Assembly: GCA_010093685.1 (NCBI GenBank)
Contig: MU006217.1
Span: forward strand, 210,911-274,910
Reading direction: 5' to 3'
Length of the DNA stretch: 64,000 bases
DNA from: Ophiobolus disseminans
Taxonomy: Eukaryota; Ascomycota; Dothideomycetes; Pleosporales; Phaeosphaeriaceae
Part shown: positions 46,977 through 58,326 of the stretch, piece after piece
How the letters are laid out: each line of letters opens with the position of its first letter
Numbering within the stretch: position 1 is the stretch's first letter
Program-made: the position numbers and the translations under genes
Notes under the pieces: model-generated
What the model saw: only the letters and a program-made list of their open reading frames with translations
What the model was told of the DNA's origin: nothing
Databases searched by the model: none

Positions 46977-47973
46977 ATGTCTATACCACCTAAATCGAGC
47001 AAGAGGATAGTCTTTACCGGTGGCTCTGGTGTAGCAGGCCGCCATGTCATTGCCCGGCTACTCTCATTTGGCTACGAGATTCTCAATGTCGACGCTGTGC
47101 CTCTGGACAATCCAAAAGTGCATACGCTAAAGGCGGACCTAACAGATGGCGCCCAAGCATTTAACAGTTTATCATGCCACTTCCGGCCCAGCGAGCCTTT
47201 TCCGGGACCAGTGACAACTCCAGACGCAGTCGTACACTTCGCAGGTAAGTGACTTCACATTGAACACGCAATATAAACATCTGACCCACCCAGGCATACC
47301 CCAACCCATGCGCCTCCCCGACAACGAAACCTTCCGCATCAACACCCTAAGCTCCTACAACATCCTCGAATCCGCGTGTAAACTCGGCATCAAGAAAATC
47401 ATCCTCGCCTCTTCCATCACCACATACGGCGTAACATACGCCGACGGCGACGCCCAGTACCCGCACTTCCCCCTGACTGAAGACTCCCCCATGCTCCCCA
47501 TGGACGTCTACGCAACCAGCAAAGTCTGCATGGAGCGCATCGCACACAGTTTCGCACTGCGCTTTCCCAGCGTCGATATATATTGCCTACGCATCGGTGC
47601 CGTCATCGAGCCCGATCTGCACGCACAAAAGTTCGCGGCGTACGTAGCCCGGCCCCAGGACTTCAAGGCGCATGCGTGGAGTTATACGGATGCGCGGGAT
47701 TTGGGGGGGATGGTGCATGCTTGTGTGGGGAAGGGCGGGTTGGGGTTTCAGGTGTTTAATGCGGTGAACGATGAGTGTACGCTGCCGGAGAGGGAGGGCA
47801 GTGTGGGGGACTGGTTGGGGAGGGTGTGTCCCGGGACGGAGGTTAGGGGGGTGATGGGCCGCTGGGAGAGTCCGGTGTGTAATGCGAAGATTAGGGAGAT
47901 GGTGGGGTGGAGGGAGGAGTTTGGGTGGAGGGGGAGGATGGAGGAGAAACAAGATAATGAGGGATGTTGGTAG
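46977..47973 (+). CDS. Extended SDR, NAD(P)-dependent epimerase/dehydratase
   Basis: Two exons, 46977-47244 and 47294-47973, intron 49 nt; 315 residues. The nucleotide-binding motif GGSGVAGRH is at about 14-22 after a beta strand (KRIVFT). DAVVHFAG precedes the intron, and IPQPMRLPDNETFRINTLSS continues in frame. The active-site pair is DVYATSKVCMERIA, with the preceding Ser in ILASSITTYG. This is the classic extended short-chain dehydrogenase arrangement used by UDP-sugar epimerases and related enzymes. The substrate is unknown; the relatives I recall are uncharacterised fungal and bacterial NAD-dependent epimerases. The C-terminal coding region is very G-rich on the plus strand (runs of GGGG), unlike the earlier part of the gene. 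Confidence 0.9.
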
Positions 47974-48410
47974 TCTTGAACGAATGTCTTTGAGATGGAG
48001 ATTTGTGGTTTTGATGTGTCGGATTCAATATGGTGTCCATTTTGAGGGAGGAGGGGAAATGCTTCCAACAGCTTTTCAAGGTTTGCTTCCACTGCCCCAT
48101 CGATTGACAGGTCCGATGGAGAATGATTTCACATGTGCCGCGGTACAACTGTACGGTGATTAGATCTTTCCGATCAACTCATATCATTCAGATGTTGTGT
48201 CTTCCACAAAAGTAATGTCTTTGGTAGTGAGCGGGCACGGACCTCCTCTTGGCACGTCACGTAGCGTAGGCTTCGAGCTCCGCGTAACTCAAGCTCCAAG
48301 AACATCACCAACAAGCTCCAGCGCCACTTCACCTCATATTTGGACTCAAACTCGTCCTTGAGCTTCTCTGCTTGCTCCCATCATACCTTCGAAACTTCAC
48401 GACCCTCACA
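47974..48410. other. Upstream region of PRE7
   Basis: About 440 bp. It contains CACGTCACGT near 48254-48263, which includes a CACGT/CGTCA core of the type bound by bZIP/bHLH factors; use is unproven. No gene recognised. Confidence 0.4.
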
Positions 48411-49251
48411 ATGGCTGCCATCTTCTCCGGAGCACCTCCGCAAGGCGGCCCAGGTTACTCGTTCAAGCAAACCCCCACAGCTGCGCCCTCAGGCGAACGG
48501 CAACATGGCTTCTACCCGTACGACAGTCCTAAGTTTTGACTTACATCTGCTAATACGTCACAGCTACACCGACAACGGCGGCTCAACACTCGGCATCTCA
48601 GGTGCTGACTTCGCCATCCTCGCCGGCGACACACGATCCACATCGGGCTACAACATCAACACACGATACGCGCCCAAGCTCTTCAAGATCGGCGGTGAGG
48701 GCTCAGACAACAAGGGCGCTCGGATAGTGCTGTCGGTCGTCGGCTTCGCCGCAGACGGCGATGCGCTGAAAGAGCGCCTCGACACCATTGTCAAGATGTA
48801 CAAGTACCAGCACGGCAAGCCCATGTCTGTCTCCGCATGCGCCCAACGCCTCAGCCACATCCTCTACAACAAGCGCTTCTTCCCGTACTACGTGCACGCC
48901 ATCCTGGGCGGCCTCGACGAGGACGGCAAGGGCGCGCTGTTTTCGTACGACCCCGTCGGCAGCTACGAGCGCGAGCAGTGCAGAGCAGCTGGCGCCGCGG
49001 CATCGCTCATCATGCCCTTCCTCGACAACCAGGTGAACTTCAAGAACATGTACGAGCCGGGTAGCGGAACGGGCCACGACCTCAAGTCGAAGCAGGTCGA
49101 GCCGCTGTCGCAGGACCATGTTGAGGATCTGGTGCGCGATGCGTTTACGAGTGCGGTGGAGAGGCATATTGAAGTTGGTGATGGTCTGCAGATGATGATC
49201 ATCACGAAGGAGGGCATAGCCGAGACGTTCACGGAGCTGAAGAGGGATTAG
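48411..49251 (+). CDS. pre7: Proteasome 20S subunit beta6 (Pre7/PSMB1)
   Basis: Two exons, 48411-48517 and 48564-49251, intron 46 nt with TGCTAAT branch point; 264 residues. The N-terminal extension MAAIFSGAPPQGGPGYSF leads to HGFYPYTDNGGSTLGISGAD, where the splice junction falls inside GFYP-YTDN. Conserved beta-subunit blocks follow: ILAGDTRSTSGYNINTRYAP, KIGG, SVVGFAADGDAL, and YYVHAILGGLDEDGKGALF. Pre7 is one of the non-catalytic beta subunits of the 20S core. It acts next to Pre4 in the beta ring, so this small region encodes two neighbouring proteasome subunits. Length is right for the family. An upstream in-frame extension to 48340 exists but has no family support. Confidence 0.95.
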
Positions 49252-49822
49252 GCGAGGTGCTGGCGGTGGATGGGTATATGAGTATAACGAATCAAGACTC
49301 TAGAGTCGCACGTTGACGGCAGATTGCTATGCCATGAACGAAATGTCACAGATTTCAATCCCCACCACCTGAGACTCGTCACGGCTGAGGTATCATCTTC
49401 GAAGCCCTCATTCTATTTTCTGTTCTCTGGCTGTGAGAGACTTCTTGCGCGTCATGTGTTTCTTAGCACATGAGGAGAGGTTCTCCACTGCTCTCCCACT
49501 TCGATATCTCATCTATTCTGCCCCTTCTACTCCACCACTCCGAGCTCATCGTACCTTAATCCAGCTATGCACTCCCCCCCGTCCCATTGCCACACCCCAC
49601 TTCTCTTTTAACCTCTTGCCGTCAACGCACGTCAAGACGTGAGAGTCTTGTACATAGCGGCAATATGTTTTGCGAGGAAAGAAAGCGTGATGAAGCGACG
49701 TGCGGACAGTCTGTGAATTCCTAGCGCTCAGCCGTTGGATTGTAACATCGTGTCCTTCGTATTCTCATTCAAACAGGGTATCTAAAAATCCACACATCCA
49801 CAGCGCCATAAGCCAACCACAG
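49252..49822. other. Convergent intergenic region
   Basis: About 570 bp between the 3' ends of PRE7 (+) and the SNF2-RING gene (-). Pyrimidine-rich around 49540-49620. No gene or repeat recognised. Confidence 0.45.
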
Positions 49823-52800
49823 CTAGAACCTCCCCTCTCCACCCTCTACAGCGCGTCCCTCCGCCGCCTCAACGCGTAAATGCCTCCCAACCTCCCGCTC
49901 AAGCACCGGCTTAACCACCTTCCTCTGCCTCCCAAACAAACAATGCCACAGATCATCCTCCTTGACCTCTTCGCCATTGCCCTTCTTGCGCAACAACGCC
50001 TTGAGCGGCGCAGCTTCTAGTTCCGCCGAATTAGCCTTGTCCAGCGTACTTTCGTGTACGACAGGCGAGGCGGTGCCAGATCGTGAGGTAGATGCAGAAG
50101 CTTTGCTGATATGTGCGAGCCGTCGCGTGACAGAGATGTCGTAGATGGCTTCCTCAACGGTGTCGCTGATGAGGTACATGAACACGGTAGTCGGTCGCTG
50201 TTGGCCGATTCGATGGACTCGAGCGATGGCCTGGAGCTCGATGGCTGGGTTGATCAATGGCTCGCATAGGAAGACGTAGGTAGCGTTGACGAGGTTCAGA
50301 CCCGAAGAGTCAGATTTGGCGTCGAGCAGGAAGCAGTCGATTGTCGCGTCCGTCTTGAATTTTTGGATGCCGTCCTTGTCTGTAATGCCACTGACGCCAA
50401 TGCGCCATTTCTTGAGCGCGTCTCGTAGGACTTCGAGGAAATCGCCAAACTGTGAGAAGATGATGGATTTGGCGCCAGGGTCATTGGCTCGTATCCAAAG
50501 AAGATGCCGTGCAATCATGTCGATTTTCGTGCCGTAGGAGCCGCCTTCGAGGTCGATCATCTTGATTTCCCGCATGGTTGCATCGCTGATATCAGAATAT
50601 ATGGATGTGCTTGCTGAACCGGGTGTCGACGCTTGGGACGGACTTGCTGGTTCATGGGCCTCTTCTTGCGCTTTCATCTCCGTCGACTTAAAGCTGATGT
50701 CCTTGAAGTCCCTTGAGCCAAGCTTCTGCTTGCACATTGGGCATGTTCGGTGTGCGTGCCACCAGGTGTTTATGCAAACCTTGCAATACTTGTGCCCGCA
50801 TGATGTTAAAACGCCTACTTGGATAACATCTTGGCATATGACACACTCTGCCTTTGCGTCTTCCTGGTTTTCGGACCGCAGATGTGTGAGATACGTGGCC
50901 TTGGTCTTCAAGCCCGCAACAGCCGCCTTCTTTCGCTCCCGCAGAACGTTGTACCTGGCGAATTCGCGCTCGTCGAACGTTTCATCGAGCTCATCCTTGT
51001 ACTTGGCGACAGTGTCTGAGATGTGCTGGAACTGGCGGTAATATTCCAACCTCTGGTTCATAGTAGCACGGAACATCTCCAGCTCTTTCTCCAGGTCGGT
51101 GATGCTTTTCGCGTGCTGTGTCATCGTAGATTGGATTCTGGCAAGGTGCTTTTGAGCGACGTTCAGCTCCGCTGCCGCACGATTGTCACCTCCATCCGCC
51201 CTCCACTGCAGTCCGGTGATAAGTGAGCGGACACCAGACACCACGCCCTTGAGTGAACCGCCTTCGAGCATGGCCTGAAGTTTGCGCCGCGCATTAGCCA
51301 CTTCAATTACCAGCTCTGGCGCATGCCCGCGATTCTCTGGCTCTTCGTTTGTTTCCTTTCGCAATGCTTGCTTTTCAGCAGCACGCATTTCATGCTCCAC
51401 AAGGGTGTCTTGGAGACCGTGTGTTGCAGCATTGCGATCAGCAACGAGCGTCCGGAGAGCCATTATGTACACATAGAGCTCGTCTTGAGCTTTCAAGGAG
51501 TCGTCGTACTCGTCTCCTGTGATCTCTTTATCATCGTCGTCGTCCACGAGGCGTAGCAGAAGTATATCGACAATCTTCATGCGCCAGATGTGGATTTGTT
51601 CGGATTGCGCGTTGAGGAAGTCGCTGATGTTGTCCATCGTATTTAGGATCTGGCGACTTTCAATGCCACCAAAATCAGGCAAGTCGTCGATCTTGGGGAG
51701 TTGATGGAATGGCTTCCGTGAAGCAATTCTGCTCATCTGCCGCTGTGCCCTGTATTTTGATTCTTTTAGGAGTTCACGCCGGATAACTTTGGCCTTCTGA
51801 TACCAATCAGCTTCTAGTTGCTCAAGGTTGTCCTTATGGTCAGGCCCGGCTTCCGGTTGCTGTTCGTTCTCTTTGATCTGATGGTACGTGGTTGCGATGA
51901 AGAAGTCGCAGGCGTGCTCGAGCTCGAGGAACGACCGCATCGCTTTACGAAGGACTGGTACGCGACCCAGTACCTCGACATCCTTGTCATCTTCAGCGTC
52001 CGAAGGCGGTTGATCTGTAGGTAGTACGGTGCTGTCCGTGCCAGATGCATTGCCGAGCTTCTGGTGTTCCGCTGCGAGCTCATCCCTACACACTTTGACA
52101 TACGCTTGCGCCTCTCGCAGCGCCTCTTCGTAGTACGGTAGCGCAGATTGCGCTCTGTCAGCTACATTGCCAGCATAAGCCTTTATATGCCCGAGCCTGA
52201 TCTGGTTGAGGATCATCTCGCGAGACTCCGACTTGTAGTTGGTGTCATTCTGCTCTATCATGACTTCCAGAACTTCGTGGACAGTGCGCAGTGCTCCATT
52301 CTTTGCACCCAGGGCTCGCCTGTTTTTACGTCCCACATGTGCATGTAGACAAGTCTGGCGCAGCCTGACCAACCAGTCACGCATGCGTTCTATGACCTCT
52401 GGATGGTCTGCATCGCGACCATCTTCAAGAGGATGTCCTTCTGGGGAAAGCCAGCAGGCGTCGCACATCTGGCGGATCATGTCATTATAGTTTTGCTCTT
52501 CAATAGTAGTGAAGGGAACGGTGATGACGACACGCTTCTGAGGAGGTAGACGAAGTTCGTCACGAATCTTGTCCTTCGTGTGCCGAAGAGCGATCTGACC
52601 GAAGATTGCTTTGAAAGAAGCCTTGTCGAGCCGGTCCCATACGGCTTTGTTGTTGGCAAATGCATCGCATCGAAGGAAGATCAGCAAGCCTCGTAAATCC
52701 TGCACGTCTTTGCGAAGTGGCGTGCCAGAAACGGCCCATGCGTTGCAACGAGGGATGATCCTGGCGACTTTGGCAGCCTGGCTAACGCCACTCTCAATCA

Positions 52801-54359
52801 TTTGGGCCTCATCGAGGCAGACTCGCCACCACGATATTTCGACAAGCGGACTTTTGCGGCGCTCATGTCGCTTCTCATTCCTCGCAGAACGATCCGGAGG
52901 GGGGGTTGCGTAGTGTATCTCCTTTGAGAGTACGTTATAGGTGGTGACCACAACATCATATCGCAAGAGATTCTCAGCTGTCGCTGCTGCGTGTGCTTTC
53001 TTGGGCCCGGAAGGGGGCGGGAGACCTTTGTAGTGGAAGACCTTCAGTTCTGGCGCGTGCGTGTTTACTTCGCTGATCCATTGCTCGAGGATGGAGGGTG
53101 GGGTAATGATGAGAGTGGCTCCGGAGGGTGTGACGTAGGCCCCCGTATATGCATCAAATACCTTGCCAGCAGGCATGTCCCGCTTGTGATGAGTCATAAG
53201 TGCCATCAACTCCACAGTCTTCCCTAGGCCCATCTCTTCCGCCAAAATTCCACCGCGTAAGGATTCCAGCGTGTCACCCTTGGCCGAATTCAAATCAGTG
53301 ACAGCCAGTCCACGCAGCTGGCTGACGTGAAAATCACGGCCTGTGGCATCTTGTGCCTGCCTAAAGGAGGCTGGGGGCGCTTTCTCAACGTAAGACTCCA
53401 GTGTGCCAGATGGCGCAAAGGTCACGGCCTCTCTTCGCAGCAGCCAATCTATGGCCCGTGTCTGAAATGGATACAGGGCTGTTTCGGAGAGCGCATGTTG
53501 GACGCGAGGTGACACTTGCAGGTCTGTCAGCGGCACATGAACCGCCTCGTAAAAGTCGGAAAGCGTCCAAGATGTGTTGCTGTGGTCCGTCGCCTGGGGC
53601 AAGTAACGTGAAAGCAGCCGCAGATCTTCCTTCATGTGCTTCGATGTGACACTCGGATCTTCCACCACGGACAAGCCCAAGGTCCAGCGAATCTCCACAT
53701 GCAGATTATAGGTATTGCGCTCGGGCGTGGGTGGGAAGAGCTGACAATGGGCGAAGGCGGCGCGTGAAATGCTTCGACAGCGTTTTCCGTTTTGCGTGGT
53801 AGCAAGTGTAGAGGCGGCGTGGAGATGTGGTATTATTGATGCGAGCAGGTCGTCAGGGGCGGTGGCAATGACATCGGTGCCGTTACCAGTATCTGGGTTA
53901 AAGACGACGGCTCGGAAGGCATTCGGTTCTAGCCGGCGAAAAGACTCTAGAGTTACGACCAGTGGCGCTGATTGGCTGCTCGAAGTAGTCGAGATATCGG
54001 TGTCGGTGTGATTCTGGGAGAGAGGATGGAGATTCTGCCTCGATTTAGTCCATCCGTCATGGAAGGATGGTAGATGCACTCACCAGTTGGAGCGAAACTT
54101 GTGCGAGAACAATGCTACTTTTGTGTTCCAATGTAGATGGTATAGATACAGCATTACCGATTTCGACCTTGCGCCGCTTCTGTGCTGGTTGCGCTGCTTC
54201 GTGGTTTTGGGTGGCTGCGGCGAATAGACTGTGAAGGTTGCGGATGTTACTCGAAGCGTCCTGGGCATCGAGGGCTAGGTCGGTAGATGCTCGCTGTAAA
54301 GGGGCTGCAACGTGCTCGTTGACACTGAGCACTTCTGCGCAGCCCTCGAACGACGACAT
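49823..54359 (-). CDS. irc20: SNF2 helicase with RING finger (Irc20/SHPRH-like)
   Basis: Two exons on the minus strand: 54359-54084 and 54013-49823; intron 70 nt; 1488 residues. The start MSSFEGCAEVLSVNEH follows a favourable context. The SNF2 ATPase begins near 345 with the Walker A motif GILAEEMGLGKTVEL. The Walker B box is CLDEAQMIES (about 488), the DEAQ form seen in SHPRH and Irc20. A long coiled-coil insert separates the two ATPase lobes. A C3HC4 RING (about 1145-1186, CVICQDVIQ to CPMCKQKL) precedes helicase lobe 2 (SIIFSQFGDFLEVL, then IARVHRIGQQRPT). This layout matches proteins combining DNA translocase and E3 ubiquitin ligase activity in recombination control and replication-fork repair. 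Key ATPase and zinc residues look intact. Confidence 0.93.
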
Positions 54360-54993
54360 GGCGAAGATGGTTGGAAGGGAATTGAGTGGGGGAACAACGC
54401 GAACGCGGGTGGATGATGGACTCCCGCGGCGAGCCAAGCCGCTAAGACAGCAGGCATCACCCGCCGATCATCTTCACTTCACTGGTCGCCGCGCCTGGAA
54501 AATTAATGTGAAGAATTGATTCCAATTGTAAGAAAGGTAGAGTTCTTTCCTTACAATGTCAACCTTTCCCACCAAATATCGTCTTAGATCAAACTCCGGC
54601 GACTGCACAACTCGTGTTTCCTTGCTCACTTGACTTGCCTGGCACGATTCGGAGATGGTGCAGTCCCACTGTAATGCCTATTGGGGTGCATGTTTCGATG
54701 ACGCCGCTTGCGCGCATGCTCGTCCGAGATTTGACGTCGTCCAGATTTGAGGCTGTGAAGGCCCCTATGAACCAGACGGTCGTGACGCCCGCTTGCAACT
54801 ACAAGGGAGCCGTCTTCGGCATGCCCGTGGATCTCAGTGGTAATCCCGTCTGTATGGCCTTCTGAGGCCGCGTGCGGGTCAACTTCTCTTTCAAGTTGGC
54901 ATTGATATCCCTGTGGTAACGATGAGCGATGGCCTTGAGATGCACAAACAGCACAATGCGCGCGTGGTAAATCAAAAAGCCCATTCGCATGTC
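54360..54993. other. Intergenic region between the THO subunit and the SNF2-RING gene
   Basis: About 630 bp between two minus-strand genes. An 83-residue plus-strand frame at 54614-54865 and a 69-residue minus frame at 54589-54798 overlap each other; neither shows family features, so neither is called. Confidence 0.4.
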
Positions 54994-55748
54994 CTACTCT
55001 GTTGCCAACACTTTCTTGATGGGTTCCGCAGCCTCGATGAACTTCTCCACCATGGCGTCGAGCTTTGTGAGGTCGTCCTTGCCCTTCTTGACTTCGGCAA
55101 TCAGCTTTTGCTTCTGCTTGAGCTTCTCCTGCCGGCGCTCCTCCAGCTTGACGCGGACGTGATGTTCGTGCTCAATGCGCGCCGTCATCAGGTCGTGTTC
55201 AGAGTCGTCGTTGTGTTCGGGGAACTCTTCGAGAAACTCTTCGGCGGAGATAAGAGGGAGCTTCATGTACTTGTGGCTGATTTCGGTCAGTGGAGTCTGT
55301 TGCGAGGTTGCCACTAGACGTACTCGTAGTTCTCGGCGGCCGAAATCTCCGAGCGCAGCGACTGCTCTTCGTACTTTAGGTTGTGCAGGCCTAGAATGAG
55401 CGCGTCGTTGACTGCCCTGTCGTCTGATGTCTTCGCCTTCTCCTCGCGCACCTTCATCACGCTCTGCCTATAGAGCGCTTTGATAATAGACAGCTGCGCG
55501 CGGATGTACTTTTCCTTCTTCTCGATCTCCTGGCTGGCCTTCTTCTCGTTATCGGCCTCTTCACGCGACGCCGCCTTTGTGTTCTTGGGATGCGCTATTT
55601 GGTAGTCCACAAGGTCGTTGATGAGCTTCTTGAGGTTCTCAGCTTCCTTGTACAGGCGCACGTTGTGCGGCGTCTTGACTAGATCCTCGATATTGGCACC
55701 ATCAAAGTCTGCGGGCATTGCATCCCCGAATTGGTGTTTGTCCATCAT
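54994..55748 (-). CDS. thoc5: THO complex subunit, Thoc5/FMIP-like
   Basis: Two exons on the minus strand: 55748-55324 and 55276-54994; intron 47 nt with a CACTGAC branch point; 235 residues. Two adjacent ATGs (55748 and 55745) are possible starts. The protein is almost wholly helical and charged: LYKEAENLKKLINDLVDYQI, then NDALILGLHNLKYEEQSLRS, matching the FMIP/Thoc5 pattern in which a Leu-x-Asn-Leu-x-Tyr-Glu helix is followed by an Ile-x-Phe/Tyr-x-x-Lys turn. The join gives AAENYDHKYMKLPLISAEEF, which fits that turn. The C-terminal helix is RRQEKLKQKQKLIAEVKKGK. The THO complex couples transcription to mRNA export. It is shorter than animal THOC5 because only the N-terminal helical region is present, as in other fungi. 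Confidence 0.82.
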
Positions 55749-58326
55749 GAGGAGAGGGCTTAAAGGTAGGTTGTGAGTGACTGGTGCGATGATCAAGTTC
55801 TGGTGTCGCTTGGCTTGAAGTTCCGCAACGTCGTGCCAAGAGATCACGTGCTAGCGCGATATTGTCGCGTCTCCAACCCTTCAACTTACGCGCAAGTCAA
55901 CGCATTGAAATCAGAGCACAACAAATAACTGGTATCTCTCCGGTTCCTTCAGCTTCCCGCTCACAGTATAACATGCACATGTGGAACGGGAATCTAAGGT
56001 GCTCATGGGCCAGCCACCTGAGGAAATACCCGTCCATCACTAATCAATTGTTCAACAAACCGCCACCTGCATCACTTTCAATCACTACGAAAGGGTCGGG
56101 CTCGAAAACCCAATTTTCATCTCAGGTTGAGCCACAAATGGACGGCGCCAAAGGCAAGTTCCATCACAGCATGATGTTTATGGAAGGCCTAGAAAGCTAC
56201 AACCGCCGATGGTTGAGAGTTTTCAGAAATCACCACAAGCCTTAATAATCTCGGTACCACGATCGTGAAGCTTGCTCCAAATGGTTAGGAGACTTGCGAG
56301 GCGACGATAATCGTTAGACTCGATCCGTTCTGCATCCTGCAAGCCCATCATCCCTTACCAAGGAGTGAAACCCTTGACGTTCGGTATCACCGCAGAGTGC
56401 ATTACGGATCATCGCACTCTTCGTTCCGTGGTCTTTCTGTGCACTTATTCCGCAGTTCATGCATGCAAGTCGCCGTTGTCAAGATGCAAGCTTACGATCC
56501 AAAGTCGCCGACCTTACTAGAGGAACGGTGTTCCATGGTCCAGACTGCCGGCTAGATTTCGCACTAAGACGTAGTACCTTTTTGACACAGGAATTCCAAT
56601 ATTGTGGAGACGGAGGTGAGTGGCGCTCAAAATTGAGCTAGTCGAACCGATGCAAAGAACATCTGCGGAGGATCTCCATGGCGTTCTGGACCCGGCATCT
56701 TCAACCTATCGCCGATATGATCACTTTTCATCTCGATTGAATCGCCTAGAGATGTGCGTTGCCCTGTCGAACCTAGTAGGCATTGCACGGTGGCGGCACG
56801 TTGCTGTCTCTTGATAAACTTTTAGGCACGGATATCAGCCCTCGACCCTGCAGCCAGCTGTAATTCTTGCGAATGGCATTGGTACTGCCATCTGCCGTTT
56901 CACTGCGCCATAGCATCATGAAAAACAAGAGCGTTGTGGCGTACTTTGAGCTGTCGCAGCGGATGCAGAGACGGGCCCGGCAAAAGCTAACATCTCAGAT
57001 AAGGCTCTTGGAGTGCACTTAGCAGAGCTTTCGTTAAAGCTCATGTATATCTGCCCAATTTATCGCAGCCAACGCCTGCCATTGGCTGGATGCCTCAACC
57101 GATGGCTGGCGGACAATAGATGAACACGAGCTTAATCGCCTTTGCAGCCGCACTGGCTGGCTCTACCTAACTGTTGAATAATTAGGGGTAAAATTATGTT
57201 GGAAAATTGAGACCTGATGAAAAGGTATAGTCCGCGCCCGTACTTTCCAAATTCTCACAGCCAGACACGACAAGCCGCGATGATGGTCGCACTACGTCAA
57301 TGACAACGTCACGATGCACCAAGGTCGATCGTACGAGTCGGACATGAGATCCGTTCCTGACACTATGCTGAAATGGGCTCTTATGAATTCTACGAAAAAC
57401 CGAAGCAAGTGCACGACCTTCGGTGGAGAGCGAGAACCGTTCAGCTGGGCAGGTAGGCGTTCGCCGAGGTCTGCTTTTACGGCTGGTGTTCGGCGGCTCA
57501 TGCATCTACGTTGGCCCACAGACCGAACGTTCGCTTTCGGCGATGAAGTACGAAGACACACTGACAAAGACCTGCGGACTTTAAGATGAATTTCTTTTGT
57601 TACATGACTCAGTTTACAGCCATCCTGTTGATCTCACGGGTAGAACTCACGACTCAAGCCAATGCTGCAGCAGGTTCTAAAACCTCCTCACGCAGGAACT
57701 ACAAGCATACCAATCCTGAAGCATAATCAGCATGCTTGACAGCTAGTGGTTGGTGGCGCGCGGAGACGGCATCGAAGTTCATTTGGCCGTCTCCCGCAGC
57801 ATGACATGAGCAATCCCTGCGAGTTTGGGACCTGGCTGAAGAGGGCCGATTATGGTGCCCAGGGACATTTGATCAACGACACGGTTTGACGGTACAATCT
57901 GCAACCTCGTCTGACCCAGAACACCGACTACCTCTGTGCACCCATAGTTCTTGCGCAGAAGCGTTCTTTCGCACGTGGCATCACAACTGTCATAGCGCCA
58001 GCGTCCAGCATCTACCCAGATCGAGGGTGGATCTTGACTGCAGCACAAGTGTGAGGACCCTAGTACTAGCCCCGGAATTGGCGAATGCCAAACCTTACCC
58101 TAAACCTTCCATCCCAAACCAAGGGCCAAGACTTGACGCCATTCGCGGGGACTAGCACCATTACTCAGGCCTACGTGAGGCCCAGAGCGAGCGGAATAGA
58201 CTCTTCGAAGCATACCCACAGTGACAGGGTGCCGCTAGTCATGCCTACAAGTTCAAGTATCCCCCAGGAACCTGCTCTGTTTTCTTGCCTTGTTGCTTCT
58301 CATACTTCGTCCTGTCTATCCTCAAC
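55749..58326. other. Gene-free 2.6 kb
   Basis: No supported gene. The longest frame (55862-56245, 127 residues, plus) has no domain and an irregular composition. From about 56250 to 58250 stop codons are frequent in all frames and base composition is closer to even than in neighbouring genes. No tRNA, repeat pair or transposon end recognised. The last part should contain the promoter of the ankyrin gene. Confidence 0.5.

Noticed and set aside
54614..54865. Plus-strand frame of 83 residues between the THO subunit and SNF2-RING genes
   Set aside because: Reads reasonably like protein but has no family match I know, and a minus-strand frame covers nearly the same bases.
55862..56245. Plus-strand frame of 127 residues upstream of the THO subunit gene
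   Set aside because: Irregular composition, no domain and no splice partners; probably chance.
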